Source: Chondrosia reniformis (Eukaryota > Porifera > Demospongiae > Chondrillida > Chondrillidae). Taken from it: 64,000 bases of DNA. The DNA lies in assembly GCA_947172415.1 (NCBI GenBank), contig OX359202.1, forward strand, positions 3,446,001 through 3,510,000. Direction: 5' to 3'. Positions 1-13,386 of the stretch are shown here, piece after piece. How positions within the stretch are numbered: position 1 is the first letter of the stretch; every line of letters begins with the position of its first letter. The position numbers were made by a program, and so were the translations under genes. The notes under the pieces were generated by a model, which was given only the letters and a program-made list of their open reading frames with translations, did no database searches and was not told the DNA's origin.

Positions 1-26
1 CCCTGGTTCAATACCAGGCTGGGTCA
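1..26 (+). other. tRNA-like 3' end (tRNA gene edge or tRNA-derived SINE), cut by the window
   Basis: The first bases form a canonical T-arm: stem CCTGG (2-6), seven-base loop TTCAATA (7-13), stem CCAGG (14-18). This is followed by seven bases (19-25) that could be the 3' acceptor strand and an A at 26 as discriminator. GGTTCAATACC (5-15) fits a Pol III B-box. The 5' part of the tRNA lies outside the window, so the isotype and the acceptor pairing cannot be checked. An A-rich tail follows at about 31-44, which suits a SINE better than a functional tRNA gene. The AT-rich stretch 45-137 holds nothing recognisable. Confidence 0.4.
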
Positions 27-137
27 TTTGAAAAAAGAAAAAAGTATGCATCTTATATATGTATTATATCTGATATGTAATATATATTGTACATATCTTA
101 TATGCATATTATCTATATAGTACATTCAAATAGTATA

Positions 138-512
138 CAGTCAACCCTCGATTATCTGAACTTCGATTATCCGGATCCTCGATTATCCGGATCACAAAAT
201 TACCTTGCACGTGACACGTGGATTATGCAGTTATGATACCAACGTATGCGAATGTGACACGTTTCTGTCGCGCTAATGTTATTTGCTCGATCAAGGATGG
301 TGGAGTCTACTAGCGCTGCGAAGCCTAAGCGGAAGAGAAAAGTTTTAAGTATTGAATGTATACGTGTTTTGTTGGCGTGCTTGATCGTCCAAAGAAATCG
401 TTCTACTGTTCTACATATTTGATTGTATTTCACTTATCCGAACTTTTCACTTATCCAAACACAATTTTTGTGCCATTTGACCAATGGGGTTTGGATAACC
501 GAGGATTCACTG
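138..512 (+). mobile_element. Tigger/pogo-type MITE, 375 bp
   Basis: Terminal inverted repeats begin CAGTCAACCCTCGATTATCT on the left and, read inward on the other strand, CAGTGAATCCTCGGTTATCC on the right. TA lies on both sides (136-137 and 513-514), the target duplication of Tc1/mariner-superfamily and pogo elements. Subterminal copies of a TCGATTATCCGGATC-like motif (left) and ACTTATCC-like motif (right) may be transposase binding sites. The interior keeps only the first ~40 codons of a transposase (see 297-422), so this is an internally deleted, non-autonomous derivative. Its termini differ from those of the Tigger elements at 28484 and 51738, so it belongs to another subfamily. Confidence 0.85.
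297..422 (+). pseudogene. Tigger transposase N-terminal stub (41 codons)
   Basis: A short plus-strand frame starts at ATG 297 and stops at TGA 420-422. It has a basic KPKRKRK run followed by VLSIE, the usual opening of the psq/CENP-B-like helix-turn-helix of Tigger/jerky transposases. After about 25 residues the similarity stops, as expected where the body of the transposase has been deleted. It lacks the second DNA-binding domain and the whole DDE catalytic domain, so it cannot act as a transposase. The longer minus-strand frame over the same DNA (200-433) has no recognisable feature and is probably chance. I am fairly sure of the family and certain that the gene is not functional. Confidence 0.65.
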
Positions 513-2218
513 TATTCAAATAGTACATACAACTAGTATATACAACTAGTCCATACTACTACTACATACAACTAGTACATACAACTAGTACATAAAAGTC
601 CATGCAACTAGTACTACAACTAGTACATCAAAGTCCATGCAACTAGTACTACAACTAGTACATCAAAGTCCATGCAACTAGTACTACAACTAGTACATCA
701 AACTAGTACATATAACCAGTACATAAAACTAGTGCATACAACTAGACTACATACAACTAGAAACTAGTACATACAATTAGTAACTAGTACATAATACTAG
801 TACATACAACTAGTGCATTAGACTAGTACATATAACTTGAACATAAAACTAGTACATACAATTAGTACATATAACTAGTACATACAAGTAGTACATATAA
901 CCAGTACATACACATATAACTAGTACATAAAAAAGTACATACACATATAACTAGTACATACACACATTACAAAAACTAGAACGTACTACTAGTACATACA
1001 ACTAGTAAATACAACTAGTGCATATAACAAGTACATAAAACTACTACATACAACAAGAACCTACAACTAGTACATTACTAGTACATCCAATTAGTCCATA
1101 AAACTAGAACATACAATTAGCACATAACTAGTACAAACAATTAGTACATCCAATTGGAACATGCAACTACTACTTAGAATTGAGTACATTCAACTAGAAC
1201 CTCCAACTAGTAACCTAGTCCTAGTACATGCAACTGGAACATACAACTAGTAACGAGTACGAACAACTAGTACATACGACTAGTACATTCAAGTAGCACA
1301 TACAACTAGTACTACAACTAGTATATAACTAATACATAAAACTAATACCTTTATATACAATTAGTTACTAGTTTATACAACTAGTAGATATAACTAGTAC
1401 AAACAACTAGTAAATATATCTAGTACATACAACAATTTCACACAATTAGTAAATACAATTAGTACACATATAACTGGTACATACAACTAGTATATTCAAC
1501 TAGTAAATATTACCCAAAACTAGTACATACAACTAGTACATGGAACTAATACATACAAAAAGTACTACAACCAGAATATGTAACTAGTATATACAACTAG
1601 TAGATATAACCAGTACGTACAATTACACACACCTAGTACATACAATTAGAACTAATAACTACAAACAACTAGTACATACAAATTGTACATACAACTAGTA
1701 CATACAACTAGTATATACAACTAGTACATACAACTAGTTCATACAACTGGTACCTATATATACAACTGGTAGATAAAACTAGTACATACAACTAGAAACT
1801 ACAACTAGTAAATATAGCTAGGACATACAAATATTACACACAACTATAGTACATACATATAACCAGTACATACAACTACTATATTCAACTAGTATCTAAT
1901 ACATAAAACTAGTACATACAACTAGTAAATACAACTAGTACATACCACTTATACATACATTTAGTTACTAGGATATGCAACTAGTACGTACAACTAGTAC
2001 ATATAACTAGTACATATAGCTAGAACATACAATTAGTTACTAGTATATTTATACAACTAGTACATACACCTAGTACATACAAGTAGTCACTATAGACAAA
2101 ACTAGTTACTAGTACATACAACTAGTACATAAAACAGAAAACTACAACTAGTAAATATAACTAGCACAAACAAACATTACACACAACTAGTATATTAAAG
2201 TAGTACATATAACTAGTA
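513..2218 (+). repeat. 13-bp satellite, forward orientation
   Basis: Tandem copies of ACTAGTACATACA, degenerate but readable throughout. The unit contains the palindrome ACTAGT. Variant units (shortened, or with TAGTAACTAGT joints) are interspersed. At about 597-701 three units form a 35-bp higher-order repeat. No gene is visible. Confidence 0.95.
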
Positions 2219-2220
2219 TA

Positions 2221-2962
2221 TGTGGCAGTCGAGGTTAGAAACTCGACTTTATGTCAAGGGGTCGCATTTTAAGTTTCTTGCATTTTTGGAAAGAAGAACT
2301 ATTGGACTATCTTCGCTGAAAGTTTCAAAGCAATACCTTAATTTACGGCAGAGCTAGAGCCTCAGAAGTACCCACGATTGGACTCCAGCCGTCTCCTTCC
2401 ATATAATTTGCATATTAATAAGCTATAAAATGGCCGCCGCCACATTCACAGACAATCGGATTTCGTTCCGAAACAGCCCGATCCTGCATCGTAATTGGTA
2501 AGTTCCTTAGCAATTTACACCCCACAGTATTATAAGCAGCATTTTATTCTAGAGCAAAAGATTGACAAGTAGGAAAAAAATAGCTATTATTGTTTTCAGT
2601 TAGCTAGCTAGCTAGCATTCACTAGCTACCTTATCCTTAAATAGTCTTACTGATGAACGCAAAGCGACGTGTACCAAAATGCATGCAGAAAATCATACTC
2701 CACTAGGTAGCTAATACAAGCAGCATAAACAACATGTAGCTACATCTGACAAACCATATAGCTAATGTCACATCTTTGAGCGAGCATATCGTGGTCCAGG
2801 AACAAGACCAAAAGACAGCCCTTTGACTGGACAATACGCTGCAAGTAGTCAAACACGACTGCTGAGAACGCAAACAGTCGAATACTAACGAAAACTTTGC
2901 ACACGTCGTTCTCAAAACTAGTATTGCAACATAACGTCGAGTTTCTAATCTCGACTGCCACG
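2221..2962. mobile_element. Non-autonomous DNA element with ~33-bp TIRs, 742 bp
   Basis: Both ends carry the same ~33-bp inverted repeat, beginning (T/C)GTGGCAGTCGAG and running through TTAGAAACTCGAC to TTATGT, with about three mismatches between arms. TA (or TATA) on both sides (2217-2220, 2963-2966) fits a target duplication inside a satellite unit. There is no transposase frame. Two overlapping minus-strand frames of 83-88 codons (2703-2991) resemble no family I know and run past the element end into the satellite, so I do not call them genes. The interior has a TATA box and a splice-donor-like site (see 2424-2503) and a short TAGC microsatellite near 2600. The superfamily is unassigned. 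Confidence 0.75.
2424..2503 (+). promoter_or_regulatory. Possible promoter and splice donor inside the TIR element
   Basis: TATAAAA lies at 2424-2430, followed by GC-rich sequence containing ATGGCCGCCGCC (ATG at 2430-2432), and about 65 bp on by ATTGGTAAGTTC (2492-2503), a near-consensus 5' splice site. The spacing would suit a captured first exon. The ATG overlaps the TATA box, so it is not the translation start of that promoter. No acceptor or downstream exon was found. Weak evidence. Confidence 0.25.
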
Positions 2963-5900
2963 TATACAACTAGTACATATAACCAGTACATACAGATACA
3001 TAGAAATAATACATAAAACTAGAACATACTATTAGTACATACGACTAGTACATATAATAGGTAAATAAAACTAGTCTATACAACCAGTTCTTATATATAC
3101 AGATAGTAATTAGTACATATAACTATTACCTAGAACTAGTACATTCAACTAGTTCAAACTATAACTAGTATATACATACAAAAATTACACAACTTGTACA
3201 TACAAGTAGTACATATAACTACATACAACTAGTTAAAACAACTAGTACATACAACTAGTACATACATTGAGTACATAAAACTAGTACTTAAAACTAGTAC
3301 ATATAACTAAGACATCCAACTACTTAATAGTACGTACAATTAGTACATACAATTAGTTCATACAACTAGTACACATAACTAGTAATTACAACTAGTACAT
3401 AAAACCAGTACTAGTACATATAACTAAAACATACAACTACCTAATAGTACATACAACTAGTACATACAACTAGTACATACAACTAGTAAATACAACAAGT
3501 ACATAAAACTAATACACACAACTAGTACATACAACTAGTATATATAACAAGTACATAAAACTATTACCTACAAGTAGGACATACAATAGTACATAACTAG
3601 TATATAAAACTAGTACATACAACCAGTACATACAACTATAAAGTACACACAACCGGTAATACAACTAGGACATTAAACTAGTACATAAAACTGGTACATA
3701 CAACTGGTACATACAACAAGAACATACAACTATTACATACAACTAGTACATACATCTAGGTACTAGTACATACAACTAGTACATACAACTAGTGCATAAA
3801 ACTAGTAACTAAAACTAGTAAAAATATATAGTACATACAAAAATTACACACAACTAGTCCATACAATTACTACATATAACAAAATACGCCTAGTTCAAAC
3901 AACTAGTACATACAACTAGTAGATACAGCTAGTACATAAACTACTACTTAGAATTGAGTACATACAACTACAACTTCCAACTAGTAAATATAACTAGTCC
4001 TAGTATATACAACTACAACATACAACTAGTAACGAGGACTTACATCTAGTACATACAACTAGTACATACAACTTCTACTTACAACTTGTACATACAACTA
4101 GTTCATACAACTAGTACTATAACTAGAACATAAAACGCATACATACAACTAGTACATATAACCAGTGCACACACATATAACTAATACATATAACTGGTAC
4201 ATATACCTAGACTACATACAACTTGAAACTAGTACATACCACTATTGCATACAACTAGTTCATACAACTAGTCCACACAAATAGTACATAAAACTAGTAA
4301 GTATAATTAGTACATAAAACGGGTACATAAAATTAGTACATATAACTAGTACATACAACTAGTACATATAACCAGTACATACACATATAACTAGTACATA
4401 TAAACAGTACATAAATCTAGTACATACAACAAGAACATATAACTAGTACATACAACTACTTACTAGTACATAAAACTAGTACATACAATTATTACAGACG
4501 ACTAGTACATGCAACTAGTACAAAGACCTAATACATACAATTACTTAGTAGAAAATATATACAACTAGTACATACAACCTTACATACAACAAGTACACAC
4601 AACTAGTATATACAACTAGCACCTACCACTTGTACATACAACTGGTACATACAATTGGTACAAACGACTAGTTTATACAACTAGTACATACATCTAGTTA
4701 CTAGTACATGCAAATATAAATAGTACATACAAAAATTACACACAACTAGTACATACAAGTACTGCATATAACTAAATACACCTAGTTTAAACAACTAGTA
4801 CATACAACAAGTACATACAGCTAGTTCATAACCTACTACTTAGAATTGAGTACATACAACTGGAACTTCCAACTAGTAAATATAATTAGTGCTAGTACAT
4901 ACAACTAGAACATACACCTAGTAAAGAGTACTTACATCTAGTACACCCAACTAGTACATACAACTAGTACATTTACCCAGTACATACACATTTAACTAGT
5001 TCATATAAAGATTACATAAAACAAGAATAAACTACTAGTACATACCAATAGTACATACAACTAGTACTACAACTAGGACATAAAACTAGTACTTACAACT
5101 AGTACGTCAAACCGGTACATACACAAATAACTAGTATATATACGCAGTACATACACATATAACTGGTACATATAACTGGTACATACACCTAGACTACATA
5201 AAACATGAAACTAGTACTTACAACTAGTACATACAACTAGTAACTAGTACAAAGTATTAGTACATACATCTAGTTCATACAACTAGTAAACACAACTAGT
5301 ACATTAAACTAGTAGATATAATTAGTACATAAAACTAGTACATACAACAAGTACATATAACCCGTTTATACATATATAACTAGTACATACATATAAAAAT
5401 TACATAAAACTAGTAGATACAACAAGAACATATAACTATATAGTATTTACAACTATTTACTCATATATACAACTAGTATATACAATTAGTACATACAACT
5501 AGTACATACATCTAGTACATACAACTAGTACATAAAATTAGTAGATACAACAACTTACTTGAACATACCCACAACTAGTACACACAGCTAGTACAGAAAC
5601 TACTACTTAGAAATAAGTACATACAACTAGAACCTCCAACTAGTGAATATAACTAGTCCTAGTACATACAACTAGAACATACAACTAGTAATGAGTATTT
5701 ACATCTGGTACATACAACTAGTACATTAAAATAGTACATACAATTAGTACATACAACTAGGACATATGACTAGTACATAAAACTACCACATATAACCAGT
5801 ACATACAACTAGCAACTACAACTAGTAAATATAACTAGTACATTCAGCAATTGCACACAACTAGTCCTCACAACTAGTACATATAACTACATACAACTAG

Positions 5901-8900
5901 TTCATACAACGTATAAATACAATTAGTAAATATAACTAGGGCTTACAACTAGTCACTAATATATACAATTAGTACATACAATTAGAACATACAACTAGTA
6001 CTTACAACTGGTACCTATATATACAACTAGTTCCTAGAGGATACAACTAGTGCATACAATTAGTACATACAACTACTAACATCAACTTGTAAATATAACT
6101 AGTACATTGAAGAAGTACATATAACTACATACAACTAGTACATACAACTAGTATATCCAATTAGTACATAGGGATAATTATTAGTACATGCAATTAGTTC
6201 ATATAATTAATAAATACAACTAGTTACTAGTACATACAATTAGTACAAACAACTAGTACCTACAACTAGTAAATAGAACTAGTACAGAGAACTAGTACAT
6301 ACAACTAGTTCATATAAATAATACATACAACTTGTTACTAGTACATACAACTTGTACATAGAACTAGTACACAGAAGTATTGCATACAACTAGTGCATAT
6401 ACATACAGTTAGTTACTAGTACATATAACTAGTACATAGGACTAGTTACTAGTACATATATACAACTAGTACATACAATTAGTACATGCAACTAGTTCCA
6501 ATATATACGACTAGTTACTAGAACATACAACTAGTGCATACAACTAGTACATCCATCTAGTACATAAAACTGGTAACTACAACTAGTAAATATAACTAGT
6601 ACATACAAAAATTAACCACAATTAGTACATATAACTAGTACATACAACTAATACATATAACTTCATACAACTAGTACATACAATTAGTACATACAACTAA
6701 TTCCTATATATACGACTAGTTACTAGAACATACAACTAGTGCATACAACTAGTCCATCCAACTAGTACATACATCCAGTTACTAGTGCATGCAACTTGTA
6801 CATACAACTAGTACATAAAACTGGTAACTACAACTAGTAAATATAACTAGTACATACAAAAATTACCCACAATCAGTACATACAACTACAACATACAACT
6901 AATACATATAACTAAATACAACTAGTACATACAAATAATACATATAACTACATACAACTAGTACATACAACTAATACATTCAACTAGTACATACAACTAT
7001 TTAATACAGATTTTCACTATTACATACACCTAGTACATAGAACTAGTAACTACAACTAGTACATAGAACTAGTAACTACAACTAGTAAATAGAACTAGTT
7101 CATGCAAAAATACACACAACTAGTAGATATAACTGGTCCATATAACCACATCCAATTAGTACATACAACCAGTACTTACAACTGGTAAAACAGATTGTTA
7201 CTAGTACATACACCTGGTATATACAATTAGTACATACAACTACAACCTACAACTATTACATGAAGCTAGTACATACCACTAGTACATACAACTAATACAT
7301 AAAACTAGTAAATACAATAAGTACATAAAACTAGTACTTGCAGCAAGTACATAAAACCAGTACATACAACCAGTACATACATCTATAAAGTATATAAAAC
7401 TAGCACTACAACTAGGTCATAGAACTAGTACACATAACCAATACATTTAACTAGTACATATAACTAGGACATATAACTAGTCCATACAACTAGTACATAT
7501 AACCGGTACATACACATATAACTAGTACATATAACTGGTACATAATACTAGAACATACAACTAGTACATATAACTAGTACATACGACTAGTTACTAGTAC
7601 ATATATACAGCTAGTACATACAATTAGTACATACAACTAGTTACTAGAACATACAACTAGTGTATACAACTAGTACATCCAACTAGTACAGACATTCAGT
7701 TACTAGTGCATACAACTATTACATACAACTAGTACATAAAACTGGTAACTACAATGCCTACAAAAATTACCCACAATTAGTACATACAACTAGTACAGAC
7801 AACTAGTACATACAACTAGTACATACTACTAGTACACACAGCTAGTACATACAACTATTACATATAAGTACATATAACTAGTTCAAACATGCCGTACATA
7901 CAACTAGTACATACAGATAATTACTAGTGTATATAACTACTCCATACAACTTCTACATACAAGTCGTCAACTAGTACATAGAACTAGTACACACAACTAG
8001 TACACTAAACTAGTAGATATAATTAGTACATAATACTAGAACATACAACGAGTACATATAACTAGTACATACGACTAGTTACTAGTACATATATACAGCT
8101 AGTACATACAATTAGTACATACAACTAGTTACTAGAATATACAACTAGTGCATACAACTAGTACATCCAACTAGTACAGACATTCAGTTACTAGTGCATA
8201 CAACTAGTACATACAACTAGTACTTAAAAGTGGTAACTGCAACTAGTAAATATAACTAGTACATACAAAAATTACCCATAATTAGTACATACAACTAGTA
8301 CACACAACTAGTACATACTACTAGTACATACAGCTAGTACATACAACTATTACATATAAGTACATATAACTAGTTCAAACATGCAGTACATACAACTAGT
8401 ACATACAGATAATTACTAGTGTATACAACTAGTCCATACAACTTCTACATACAAGTCGTCAACTAGTGCATAGAACTAGTACATACAACTAGTGCATAGA
8501 ACTAGTACATACAACTAGTACATAAAACTTGATCATACAACTAGTAACTACAACTAGTAAATAGAACTAGTTCGTGCAAAAATTACCCACAATTAGTACA
8601 TAAAACTAGTACATATAACTACATACAATTAGTACATAAAACTAGTACATATAACTACATTCAATTAGTACATACAACTAGTTCAAACATGCCGTACATA
8701 CAACTAGTACATACAGATAATTACTAGTGTATATAACTACTCCATACAACTTCTACATACAAGTCGTCAACTAGTACATAGAACTAGTACACACAACTAG
8801 TACACTAAACTAGTAGATATAATTAGTACATAATACTAGAACATACAACGAGTACATATAACTAGTACATACGACTAGTTACTAGTACATATATACAGCT

Positions 8901-11900
8901 AGTACATACAATTAGTACATACAACTAGTTACTAGAATATACAACTAGTGCATACAACTAGTACATCCAACTAGTACAGACATTCAGTTACTAGTGCATA
9001 CAACTAGTACATACAACTAGTACTTAAAAGTGGTAACTGCAACTAGTAAATATAACTAGTACATACAAAAATTACCCATAATTAGTACATACAACTAGTA
9101 CACACAACTAGTACATACTACTAGTACATACAGCTAGTACATACAACTATTACATATAAGTACATATAACTAGTTCAAACATGCAGTACATACAACTAGT
9201 ACATACAGATAATTACTAGTGTATACAACTAGTCCATACAACTTCTACATACAAGTTGTCAACTAGTGCATAGAACTAGTACATACAACTAGTGCATAGA
9301 ACTAGTACATACAACTAGTACATAAAACTAGATCATACAACTAGTAACTACAACTAGTAAATGGAACTAGTTCGTGCAAAAATTACCCACAATTAGTACA
9401 TAAAACTAGTACATATAACTACATACAATTAGTACATAAAACTAGTACATATAACTACATACAATTAGTACATAAAACTAGTACATATAACTACATTAAA
9501 TTAGTACATACAACTAGTGCATATAGCTGGTAAATACAGATTGTTACTAGTACATACACCTGGTACATACAACTAGCACATACAACTTGTACATACAACT
9601 ATCATTTACAACTATTACATAAAGCTAGTACATACCACTAGTACATACAACTAATACATAAAACTAGTAAATACAACAAGTACATAAAACTAGTACATGT
9701 AGCAAGTACATACAACCAGTACCTACAACTATAAAGTATATACAACTAGTGCTACAACTAGGTCATAGAACTAGTACATAAAACCAGTACATATAACTAG
9801 TACATAAAGCTAGTCTATACAACTAGTATATATAACCGGTACATACACATATTACTAGTACATATAACTAGTACATATAACCGGTATATACACATATAAC
9901 TAGTAAAGATATATAGTACATAAAACTAGAACACACTACTAGTACATACAACTAGTTTATACATAGAACTAGTATATATAACAAGTACATGAAGCTGTTA
10001 TATACAACTAGTACAAAACAACCATTACATAACTAGTAAAAACAATTAGTACATACAACTGGAACATATAACTAGCACAAAACTAGTACATACATTTAGT
10101 ACAAACAATTAGAATATGCAACTACTACTTACAATTGAGTGAATACAATTAGAAGCTCCAACTAGTAAATTTAACAAGAGCTTGTACATTCAACTAGAAC
10201 ATACAACTAGTAACGTGAACTTACAACTAGTGAATACAACTATATAGTACATTCAACTATTACATTCAATTAGTACATAAAACTAGGACATATTACTAGT
10301 ACCACAACTAGTACTAAAACTAGTACATAAAACTAGTACTTACAACTTGTACGTAAAACCAGTACCTACACAAATAACTAGTATACATAACCAGTACATA
10401 CACATATAACTAGTACATATAACTGGTTCATACACCTAGACTACATAAAACATGAAACTAGTACATACAACAAGTAACTAGTCCACACTACTAGTACATA
10501 CATCTAGTTCATACAACTAGTAAACACAACTAGTACATTAAACTAGTACATATAACTAGTACATACACCACTTACTCGTACCTACAACTAGTATATACTA
10601 TTAGTACATACAACTAGTACATACAACTAGTATATATCTAGTACATCCAACTAGTACATACAACTACTTACTAGAAAATATATACAACCAGTATATACAA
10701 CTAGTACATACCACAAGTACATACAACTAGTACATACAACTAGTACATACAACTAGTACATACAATTAGTAGATACAACAACTTACTTGAACATACCCAC
10801 AACTAGTACACACAGCTAGTACATAAACTACTACTTAGAATGAGTACATACAACTAGAACCTCCAACTAGTGAATATAACTAGTCCTAGTATATACAACA
10901 AGAACATACAACTAGTAACGAGTATTTACATCTGGTACATACAACTAATACATTAAAATAGTACATACAATTAATACATACTACTAGGATATATGACTAG
11001 TACATAAACCTAGCACATATAACCAGTACATACAACTAGCAACTACAACTAGTAAATATAATTAGTACATTCAGCAATTGCATACAACTAGTCCTCACAA
11101 CTAGTACATATTACTATATACAACTAGTTCATACAACTTAAACATACAATTAGTAAATATAACTAGTACTTACAACTAGTCACTAGTATATACAATTAGT
11201 ACATACAATTAGAGCATACAACTAGTACCTACAAGTAGTAAATATAATTAGTACATTGAAGAAGTACATATAACTGCATACAAATAGTACATACAATTAG
11301 TAAATTCAATTAGTACATAGGGATAATTATTAGAACATGCAATATAATTAATAAATACAACTAGTTACTAGTACATACAACTAGTACATACAACTAGTAC
11401 ATTTAACTAGTACATACGACTAGAGTACATACAACTAGTCCATTCAACTAGTACATACAATTAAAACATGCAACTAGTACATACATCTAGTTACTAGTAC
11501 ATAGAACTAGTCTGCACAACTAGTACATAAAACTAGTAACTAAAACTAGTAAATAAACTAGTACATAGAAACATTATACACAACTAGTACCTACAAGTAC
11601 TACATATAACTACATTCAACTAAGTCAAACAACTAGTATATACAACGAGTCCATACAGATAGTTACTAGTACATACAAGTAGTACATACAACTTCTACGT
11701 ACAACTAGTACATACAACTAGTACATAGAACTAATACATACCACAAGTAACTACAACTAGTAAATAAACTAGTACGAACAACCATTACACAAAACTAGTA
11801 CATACAACTAGTACATATAACTACATACAACTAGTTCAAACAACTAGTAAATACAGGTTGTTACTAGTACATACACTTAGTATATACATCTAGTACATAC

Positions 11901-12578
11901 AACTAATACATTCAAAAAGTACATAAAACTAGTACATACAACTAGTATATACTATTAGTACATACAACTAGTACATACATCTAGTACATACAACTAATAC
12001 ATACAACAAGTACCTACAACTAGTACATACAACTAGTACATACACTGAGTACATCCAACTAGTACATACAATTGGTGCTTGCAACTAGTTCATACATCTA
12101 GTTACTACTACATACAACTAGTACTTACAACTAAGACATAAAACTAGTAACTAAAACTAGTAAATATAACTAGTACACACAACTAGTAAATACAGATTGT
12201 TACTAGTTCATACAACTAGTACATATAACTAGTACATACAACCACTTACTAGTACATACAGCTAGTACATACAATTAGTACATAGAACTAGAACATACAA
12301 CTATTACATACAGCTAGTACATACAACTAGTGCATATGTCTAGTACATACAACTACTTACTAGAACATATATACAACTAGTACATACAACTAGTACATTT
12401 AAAAAGTACCTAAAACTAGTACATGCAACTAGTACATACAACTAGTACATGCAATTAGTACATACAACTAGTACATACAACTAGTAGATACAATTAGTAC
12501 ATACAACTAGTACATACATCTTGTTACTAGTTCACACAACTAGTACCTACAGCTAGTCCATAAAACTAGTAACTAAAA
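2963..12578 (+). repeat. 13-bp satellite, forward orientation, with higher-order duplications
   Basis: Continuous ACTAGTACATACA-type array of 9.6 kb with no gene. A recurring variant block contains AAAAATTACCCACAATTAGT or AAAAATTACACACAACTAGT, seen every few hundred bases (for example near 6600, 6850, 7755, 8270, 8580, 9070). A stretch around 6470-6900 is locally duplicated, and the clearest large duplication is at 7881-9480. Units drift by substitution and by 1-5-bp indels, so the phase changes often. Confidence 0.95.
7881..9480 (+). repeat. Two tandem 800-bp satellite copies, nearly identical
   Basis: Sequence from 7881 (GTTCAAACATGCCGTACATA) recurs at 8681 with an offset of exactly 800 bp, followed by eye to about 9440. 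Only a few differences were seen (for example C/T at 8457/9257, T/A at 8530/9330, A/G at 8563/9363). Neighbouring 13-bp units differ from each other far more than that, so the duplication is recent. Inside each copy a ~490-bp sub-duplication (7881 against about 8371) is more diverged, and an older related block starts at about 7550. Confidence 0.9.
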
Positions 12579-12963
12579 CAAGTATTTTGAGTTTAAAAAG
12601 TCGTGGGGAGCCAGGCGCCCCTAAGTAAATTCCAACTACTTGGCTGGTTCTCATGGATATCCTGTAACCGATTTCAATCGACTCTTGTTGGCCGTCAATT
12701 TTTCAAGGCCATATCTCATAGAAAACGCTTTTGGGCAAACTTTATGTTACATAGTATTAGTAAGGGTTCTTTTTAAGTCCATTTTGTTCATTCAATGTTC
12801 TACTCTAAGGAAGAGAAAGCTAATTTTAAGCTAGAAAACGAAAGCTAGCCGAACATCCTACAGTTTTTGACAGATATATACAAGACTACGAACAGGAACC
12901 AGCGCTGGTTCAAGGCATTGTCCACAACAGAAACTGAATCGCAACCGAGATCTACTACGAGAC

Positions 12964-13275
12964 TTGGCAGATGGAGCAGACTTGGTGGCTATAAACACCC
13001 AACTCCAAAAACCTAGGTACCATTTAGTCACCTACAATGGATTTAGAGGCAGACAGGCATATCTAGAACACATTTTTGTACGGCGAAAGTGGTGCTCATC
13101 TTTCCTTGACTGTGAGAGTAAGCAAGTGCACAATGTTAAGTCTGATCATGCAGCCCTGATTGTCAAGTGCCACTGGCGCTTAGTAACAAAGAAGACCAAA
13201 GTTAAAGCCAAGAACACCATGCTAAATTTATTAGTCATGTCAAGGGTTCGTGTCGTGGAGCCAACGGAGAGGTAA
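12964..13275 (+). pseudogene. LINE endonuclease C-terminal fragment
   Basis: About 100 codons give the last part of an APE-type endonuclease. It has a DHI/EHI-like turn followed by VRRKW (EHIFVRRKW, residues 35-43) and SDHAAL (residues 60-65), the conserved SDH motif that closes the APE active site. The N-terminal catalytic Asn, Glu and Asp motifs are absent because the element is 5'-truncated. The frame ends at TAA 13273-13275 before the RT. The region 13276-13386 between this and the next open segment is the decayed linker of the same polyprotein. Not functional. Confidence 0.7.
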
Positions 13276-13386
13276 ACTATTCGCTGTTTACCAAAGCCAT
13301 CAGAAGCGCTACCACAGCTATTCCAGCTCTAACAGCCAGGCAAAGAGCAACACTTTTGGCTGAGGACCAAGACATCCAAGCATCTA

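Noticed and set aside
2640-2680. CTGATGA at 2650 followed by a CGC-AAA-GCG hairpin, resembling a hammerhead core
   Set aside because: The hairpin is followed by ACGTG instead of GAAA, and no GTC site or stem I was found.
2703-2991. Two overlapping minus-strand frames of 83-88 codons in the TIR element
   Set aside because: They cross the element boundary into satellite, lack any known domain and have no counterpart in other elements.
513-12578. CRISPR-like or telomere-like array
   Set aside because: There are no unique spacers between repeats, the unit is 13 bp and degenerate, and it does not match known telomere repeats. The host is eukaryotic.
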